Assembly: GCF_947496725.1 (NCBI RefSeq)
Contig: NZ_CANMDS010000002.1
Coordinates: forward strand, 558,001-622,000
Length of the DNA stretch: 64,000 nucleotides
Source: an uncultured Dokdonia sp.
GTDB lineage: Bacteria > Bacteroidota > Bacteroidia > Flavobacteriales > Flavobacteriaceae
Direction: 5' to 3'
Below the pieces are notes generated by a model. That model had not been told where the DNA came from, searched no databases, and saw only the letters and a program-made list of their open reading frames with translations. Positions 60,005-64,000 of this stretch are shown here, piece after piece. How positions within the stretch are numbered: position 1 is the first letter of the stretch; every line of letters begins with the position of its first letter. The position numbers were made by a program, and so were the translations under genes.

Positions 60005-60883
60005 TTATTGCTTTACAAGTGTAAGCTCTGCTTTTTCACCAGTTTTGAGGCTTGTCCTTGTGGTTATAAGACTTGGCCCGTCTTTTACTTCTACCTTCAC
60101 TGTGTTAGGTGATGAGGTTCCTTCGGTTATTGCCTCTACACGCACGACAGCGGTTTTATTTGTAATAGTTACGGGTATGTTTTTCTTCTCACGAGTGATA
60201 GAGTAGTTTTCTAGTATAAGCTTGTCATCTACGTATAGATTAATGCGATCATCATCTACTTTTCCAGAGTCGTATATAGATACCATAATCTCTTTGCCCT
60301 TTGTAAAGATGTTAAGGTTCTCGTCTTTCTTTACAATACTCATTGTAAGTGTGTCAACCAGCTTTCTAGCCGAAATCTTATCCTTGACCTCTTGGCTTAC
60401 CTTTTTTGATTTTTGAATCTTGCGGTCCATTCTATCTATTCTTTTCTGTACTTCTTCAGACGCAGACATTATGAGCATACCATCTAGACAAGGATTTTTG
60501 TCAGGATAAAGCCCTTGAAATGGACCGCTAAAGGCCTTGCTACGCTCTAAACTTCTCAGACCTCCTGAAAAGTTTACAAGACACATATCAATTTCTCCTA
60601 AAGGTGATTTTGTATACACAATATCATACTCTGCAAATGAGAGTTCTTTTTTGTCACTATCATAAGTCCCCTTTATATTAGACTTGGTCTCGTGCTTACC
60701 ACCTAGATCAGACATAGAGTAGCCTTGTATCTTCCCGTCTAACTCTTCAAAGGCTAGCTTGTATGATATAAAGGCGGAGTCATTAAGCTTTATCACACCC
60801 ATATATTCATAATCTTCTAATTGCCCAAAGCAAATAGCTGTAATTAAACAATTGAGAAATAGTAGTATATATTTAAAGGGCAT
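60005..60883 (-). CDS. Secreted protein of unknown function
   Basis: 292 residues with a signal peptide (1-20, ending FGQ). The N-terminal 120 residues look beta-rich (MGVIKLNDSAFISYKLAFEEL). A coiled segment with alternating Lys and Arg (about 143-175) follows, then a beta domain (about 185-290) resembling an Ig- or CBM-like fold (YVDDKLILENYSITREKKNIPVTI). No homology is recognised. It is divergent from the TM2 gene across 48 bp. Confidence 0.7.
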   Translation of the reverse strand: MPFKYILLFLNCLITAICFGQLEDYEYMGVIKLNDSAFISYKLAFEELDGKIQGYSMSDLGGKHETKSNIKGTYDSDKKELSFAEYDIVYTKSPLGEIDMCLVNFSGGLRSLERSKAFSGPFQGLYPDKNPCLDGMLIMSASEEVQKRIDRMDRKIQKSKKVSQEVKDKISARKLVDTLTMSIVKKDENLNIFTKGKEIMVSIYDSGKVDDDRINLYVDDKLILENYSITREKKNIPVTITNKTAVVRVEAITEGTSSPNTVKVEVKDGPSLITTRTSLKTGEKAELTLVKQ

Positions 60884-60931
60884 AGTATTTTTTTAGTAAA
60901 TTAGATTCGTCTAACAAAATAAAATCAAAAA

Positions 60932-61276
60932 ATGAGACTCAAAATTACACTATTATTTGCGTTTGTAATGCTAGCCGTTACAAATACTTATGCTGGATTT
61001 CCAGTACAGAGAACTGCAGTAGCAACAGTAAACGGGGTAACCCTTGCTGAGGAGGATACTACAGAGGTTCTTACATCACCTGCCGCTACTGCTGCAGACA
61101 AGCAAGTTGTTGCACTATTGCTATGGTTCTTCTTAGGACTTTTTGCAGCTCACAGATGGTATTTAGGAAGTCCAATAGGATGGAATATTCTATACATCCT
61201 TACGCTAGGAGGTTTAGGAATCTGGGCTATTGTAGATCTTATCGATCTAATCACAAAGAACTACCCAGGACTATAA
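60932..61276 (+). CDS. TM2 domain protein
   Basis: 114 residues: signal peptide 1-21, a short linker, then a TM2 domain (about 47-110) with two helices around the conserved turn FAAHRWYLGSPIGWNILYILTLGGLGIWAIVDLIDLI. Function unknown. A terminator with the stem AGCCTCTCA/TGAGAGGCT follows. Confidence 0.92.
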   Translation: MRLKITLLFAFVMLAVTNTYAGFPVQRTAVATVNGVTLAEEDTTEVLTSPAATAADKQVVALLLWFFLGLFAAHRWYLGSPIGWNILYILTLGGLGIWAIVDLIDLITKNYPGL

Positions 61277-61300
61277 TTTATAGTTTCTTTAAAAAAGTAA

Positions 61301-61328
61301 AGCCTCTCATTTTTGAGAGGCTTTTTTT
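61301..61328 (+). terminator. Terminator of the TM2 gene
   Basis: AGCCTCTCA (61301-61309), loop TTTT, TGAGAGGCT (61314-61322), then TTTTTT. Confidence 0.93.
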
Positions 61329-61351
61329 ATGAAGTATATATAAGCTCTAGT

Positions 61352-61822
61352 TTATATTTTTATCTGTCTGTCTATTTGCTGGTCTAGGGAGATAAAGGTT
61401 TCTGTACGAGAAACCCCGTCTATAGCTTGTATTTTCTTGTTAAGTAAGTTCATAAGATCCTCATTGTTTTTACAAAGAATCTTGATCAAAACAGACCAGT
61501 TACCTGTAGTGTAGTGACACTCTATTACCTCTGGTATATCTTTAAGTTGTCTTACGGCTCTTGCGTTATTTGCAGCGCGATCTAAGTGAACTCCTATAAA
61601 AGCCTGCGTGCGATAGCCTAGTACTTTTGGGTCTATAATAAATTTTGAACCTGCAATGAGTCCAGATTTTTCTAGTTTACGTAAACGCTGGTGTATTGCA
61701 GCACCAGAGATACCCACTTTACGAGCAATCTCAAGTATAGGTTTACGAGCATCTTCCATAAGCTGGCGCAAGATAATTTTATCTATACCATCTATAACCA
61801 GTTCGTCTTTAACTATTTTCAT
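61352..61822 (-). CDS. Lrp/AsnC family transcriptional regulator
   Basis: 156 residues: N-terminal helix-turn-helix (DKIILRQLMEDARKPILEIARKVGISGAAIHQRLRKLEKSGLI, about 14-56) and a RAM ligand-binding domain (TQAFIGVHLDRAANNARAVRQLKDIPEVIECHYTTGNWSVLIKI). Usually responds to amino acids. The saccharopine-dehydrogenase-like gene just upstream on the same strand is a possible target. Confidence 0.95.
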   Translation of the reverse strand: MKIVKDELVIDGIDKIILRQLMEDARKPILEIARKVGISGAAIHQRLRKLEKSGLIAGSKFIIDPKVLGYRTQAFIGVHLDRAANNARAVRQLKDIPEVIECHYTTGNWSVLIKILCKNNEDLMNLLNKKIQAIDGVSRTETFISLDQQIDRQIKI

Positions 61823-61898
61823 CGCTTGTGATTGTAAATTGAAAGAGAAAGATACGTAATAACTGGTAATGTGTAATTGAGTTGCGTGTTTTTTGTGA

Positions 61899-61914
61899 CG
61901 CTTTCGCGAAAGCG
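61899..61914. repeat. Palindrome copy 27 (full 16-mer), intergenic
   Basis: CGCTTTCGCGAAAGCG in the 97 bp between the saccharopine-dehydrogenase-like stop and the Lrp start. Confidence 0.95.
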
Positions 61915-61919
61915 TAAAA

Positions 61920-63290
61920 CTATCCCCCTACATTATCTGGGTTGTAACCTAGGTAGTCTACCTCGTACTCTTTAAAGGTGATGCCATACTCTTCTAGCTC
62001 TTTGAGAATAGGCTCATACACCTCACGATTAATAGGTAGCTGAACGCCCGGTGTGGTAATCTCACTATTAAGTATACGTAGCGTGGCCATCGCCACTGGG
62101 AGTCCCACGGTCCTTGCCATTGCAGTTTCTACTTGATCTTCTCCTATGTTTACCATAGTCGCATCTATTTGCTTGCGAGTACCATTGAGCTCGTAGCCAA
62201 ATTTATGATACATTACAATCATATCTTTATCTTCTGGAGCGAGTGTCCACTTGTCTTCTAGTATGCGTTGTAGTGCTTGTGCTGGCGTAGCGTTTGTAAG
62301 CCCTAATTTTTTTGAAGGATTAAAAATGTCTAGTTCTAGTAATTTATCCCATAGCAAGTCATCTTGGTCAATTTTAAGATAGTGACGTAGCTTGAGCTCT
62401 ACAGAGTCTGTAGGTGAGTAGGGTAAGAAGAGATTTGTATAATCACGATAGCTCATTGTCTCTGTGTCTTGTAGGGTATAACTATCATCTGTCATACCTA
62501 GTAACACAAATAATTGCCAGGCACGTGAGAAGCCTACTCGACGTATGGTACCTCGGTAAAGCGTAGGGATGTCATCCAGGCCATATATAGAACGATACTT
62601 AAGGGAGTTACGGTTTGCGTATCCTTCAAATCTTCCGTGGCCTTCTATTTCTAAAAATTCTGTACGTCTAAAGAGTCTTTGGTAAGGGATGTATTTATAA
62701 GTACCTTCTTGTATAAATTCTGCCGCACCACCTTGACCGGCAAGTACAACATTGCGAGGGTTCCAAGTAAATTTATAGTTCCAGAGGTTTGTGTCACTCT
62801 CTGGCGCAACAAGGCCTCCAGTAAAAGACTCAAAAAGTATCACCTTACCGCCTTTATCTCGTATGCGATCTAGCACCTGCATAGCACTCATATGGTCTAT
62901 ACCTGGGTCGAGCCCTATCTCATTCATAAACACAAGCCCTTTTTCCTTAACAGCGGTATCTAGGGCTTCCATTTCTTTTGAAATATAAGATGCGGTCACC
63001 ATAGACTTATTAAAGGTCACACAGTCTTTTGCCACCTCTATGTGAAAACGTGCGGGTAGCATTGAGATAACGATGGTTGCTTCTTGTATGGCTTGCTCTC
63101 GTTGTGTTTTGTCAAAAACATCTAGTGAGATGGCTGTCCCGTTATCGTGATTATTTATAAGCTTTTGAGCATTTTCAAGAGAGAGGTCACCTACGGTAAT
63201 GTGCAAATCTTCTGCTGCAGATTTATTGAGTAAATAGTTTACGAGTTGGCTAGTAGATTTACCGGCTCCTATGACTAGAATCTTTCGCAT
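61920..63290 (-). CDS. Saccharopine dehydrogenase-like oxidoreductase
   Basis: 456 residues from the ATG at 63290 (MRKILVIGAGKSTSQLVNYLL). The open frame extends 22 codons further, to 63356, without family support. The NAD(P)-binding start IGAGKS-x-S, the block MVTASYISKEMEALDTAVKEKGLVFMNEIGLDPGIDHMSAMQVLD and GFSRAWQLFVLLGMTD match the Bacteroidetes saccharopine dehydrogenase family. It may act in lysine catabolism. It shares the same start site base with the divergent ORF containing DUF423. Confidence 0.92.
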   Translation of the reverse strand: MRKILVIGAGKSTSQLVNYLLNKSAAEDLHITVGDLSLENAQKLINNHDNGTAISLDVFDKTQREQAIQEATIVISMLPARFHIEVAKDCVTFNKSMVTASYISKEMEALDTAVKEKGLVFMNEIGLDPGIDHMSAMQVLDRIRDKGGKVILFESFTGGLVAPESDTNLWNYKFTWNPRNVVLAGQGGAAEFIQEGTYKYIPYQRLFRRTEFLEIEGHGRFEGYANRNSLKYRSIYGLDDIPTLYRGTIRRVGFSRAWQLFVLLGMTDDSYTLQDTETMSYRDYTNLFLPYSPTDSVELKLRHYLKIDQDDLLWDKLLELDIFNPSKKLGLTNATPAQALQRILEDKWTLAPEDKDMIVMYHKFGYELNGTRKQIDATMVNIGEDQVETAMARTVGLPVAMATLRILNSEITTPGVQLPINREVYEPILKELEEYGITFKEYEVDYLGYNPDNVGG

Positions 63291-63370
63291 TGATGGTGTA
63301 TTTTGTAGTTTTGTGTTTGATTTATGCAGGTTTAAATGTACACTTTTGCAAAGCATATAATAGTAAGATT

Positions 63371-63751
63371 ATGGATAAAAAGTTACGTATAGCGGGTGCG
63401 ATATTTGGGTTAACGGCTGTAGTTATTGGTGCCTTTGGGGCTCACGGGCTAGAAAAAGTTCTTGATGCAGATGCACTTTCTACATTTGAGACAGGTGTAA
63501 AATACCAGATGTATCACGCCTTATTGCTATTGCTCATATCTGTTTTCGCTTTAAGCGAAAAGTCAAAGAGGATACTTCTCATACTTACGGTTATAGGTAT
63601 ACTATTCTTTTCTGGCTCTATTTATGGGCTTGCTACTAATGATTTGACCAGTTTTAACTTCACAAAAATTGCTCTTATCACCCCTCTAGGAGGTACTTTG
63701 CTCATTGTGAGCTGGGTAATACTCCTAGTACAATTCATAAAATCTAAATAA
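63371..63751 (+). CDS. DUF423 family membrane protein
   Basis: 126 residues from the ATG at 63371 (MDKKLRIAGAIFGLTAVVIGAFGAHGLEKVL). The frame is open further upstream, but the family starts here. Four membrane helices (about 6-28, 47-65, 70-88, 98-122); the GAFGAHGL motif and the YHALLLLL segment are characteristic. Function unknown. Confidence 0.92.
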   Translation: MDKKLRIAGAIFGLTAVVIGAFGAHGLEKVLDADALSTFETGVKYQMYHALLLLLISVFALSEKSKRILLILTVIGILFFSGSIYGLATNDLTSFNFTKIALITPLGGTLLIVSWVILLVQFIKSK

Positions 63752-63788
63752 AACAGCGAAAACGTTATAGTACCTAGATTAGACTTCT

Positions 63789-63796
63789 TACTTTTG
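63789..63796 (+). promoter_or_regulatory. Putative -7 element of pckA
   Basis: TACTTTTG fits TAnnTTTG and lies 30 bp before the ATG. The -33 position reads TTATAG instead of TTG. Confidence 0.45.
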
Positions 63797-63825
63797 TGTC
63801 ATAAAACAACACAAAACTCATTGGT

Positions 63826-64000
63826 ATGGTCGCAGATAGCTTAGCATCGAAGACACTCTCATTAGAAAAAATTGGCATAAAAAATGCCAAAATCAACTAC
63901 CAACTTTCTCCCGAAAAACTACATCAAATTGCTGTAGAAAATGATATGGGTAAAACCGCATCATCTGGCGCTCTCGCTGTAAACACAGGTAAGTTTACAG
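63826..64000 (+). CDS. pckA: Phosphoenolpyruvate carboxykinase (ATP), 5' part
   Basis: The ATG at 63826 opens 58 codons to the window edge: VADSLASKTLSLEKIGIKNAKINYQLSPEKLHQIAVENDMGKTASSGALAVNTGKFT. The order L-x2-GI-x-N, Y-x-LSPE-L, SSGALAVNTGKFT matches the N-terminus of Bacteroidetes PckA, where GRSPKD should follow. The enzyme converts oxaloacetate and ATP to PEP, CO2 and ADP. It is cut by the window end, so catalytic residues are not visible. Confidence 0.85.
   Translation, partial: MVADSLASKTLSLEKIGIKNAKINYQLSPEKLHQIAVENDMGKTASSGALAVNTGKFT

Noticed and set aside
63290-63370. N-terminal 27-residue extension of the DUF423 protein
   Set aside because: It overlaps the start region of the divergent dehydrogenase and does not belong to the family, whose conserved start is MDKKLRIAG.

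Overview
This 64 kb window is chromosomal DNA of a marine flavobacterium, most likely a Dokdonia/Krokinobacter-type member of the Flavobacteriaceae. That placement is an inference from gene content. Supporting features are about 38% G+C by eye, Bacteroidetes-type promoters (TTG or TTTG, about 18-19 nt, then TAnnTTTG), a type IX secretion C-terminal domain, a complete Bat aerotolerance operon, GGGP synthase, a TPP-riboswitch-controlled TonB receptor and three photolyase/cryptochrome genes in tandem. I see no insertion sequence, prophage or CRISPR array; most of the window is core genome.

Layout. 1-2.3 kb: a gene end at the edge, pheS (-), a small conserved unknown (-), cvpA (+). 2.4-7.1 kb (-): SulP transporter, beta-carbonic anhydrase, second SulP transporter and a small membrane protein, an inorganic-carbon module. 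7.2-16.3 kb (-): moxR, DUF58, a BatD-like protein, batA, batB, batC, batD, batE. 16.5-22.3 kb (+): oxidoreductases, an AlbA_2 protein, a phosphatase, a histidine kinase, a NUDIX hydrolase and a Cys-rich membrane protein. 22.3-27 kb: HIT protein, a four-helix-bundle (23S rRNA intervening-sequence type) gene between inverted hexamer repeats, greA with a terminator in its leader, a Rieske-like lipoprotein, and a TonB receptor behind a TPP riboswitch. 27-33.5 kb (-): a 2164-residue secreted M36 metallopeptidase. 33.9-38.6 kb (+): GGGP synthase, thiamine-binding protein, PnuC-type transporter, NadR-like kinase, DUF4301. 38.7-43.3 kb (+): cry-DASH, FeS photolyase, a third photolyase and DUF2805. 43.5-45.8 kb: DUF2452, msrA, M20 peptidase. 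45.8-49.4 kb: candidate ncRNAs, tRNA-Asn, a TPR histidine kinase/response regulator pair, tRNA-Asp. 49.5-57.9 kb (-): DUF58, clpP, thioredoxin, Zn peptidase, ald, SemiSWEET, leuS, phosphopantetheinyl transferase. 58-64 kb: ahcY, a lipoprotein, a secreted protein, TM2 protein, Lrp regulator, saccharopine-dehydrogenase-like protein, DUF423, and the start of pckA running off the edge.

The outstanding feature is a short perfect palindrome, CGCTTTCGCGAAAGCG, whose core TTTCGCGAAA occurs 27 times, about every 2.3 kb. Seventeen copies keep the full 16 bp and three more keep 14 bp. Copies lie in intergenic DNA and, in all three reading frames, inside 13 genes, where they read AFAKA, FRES or LSRK. Chance predicts fewer than 0.1 copies of the 10-bp core. 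I know of no description of it and regard it as the best candidate for an undescribed genome-wide system (uptake signal, nucleoid or segregation site, or self-propagating repeat). The second candidate is a duplicated structured RNA of about 85 nt beside the two tRNA genes, with pairing-preserving differences between the copies.
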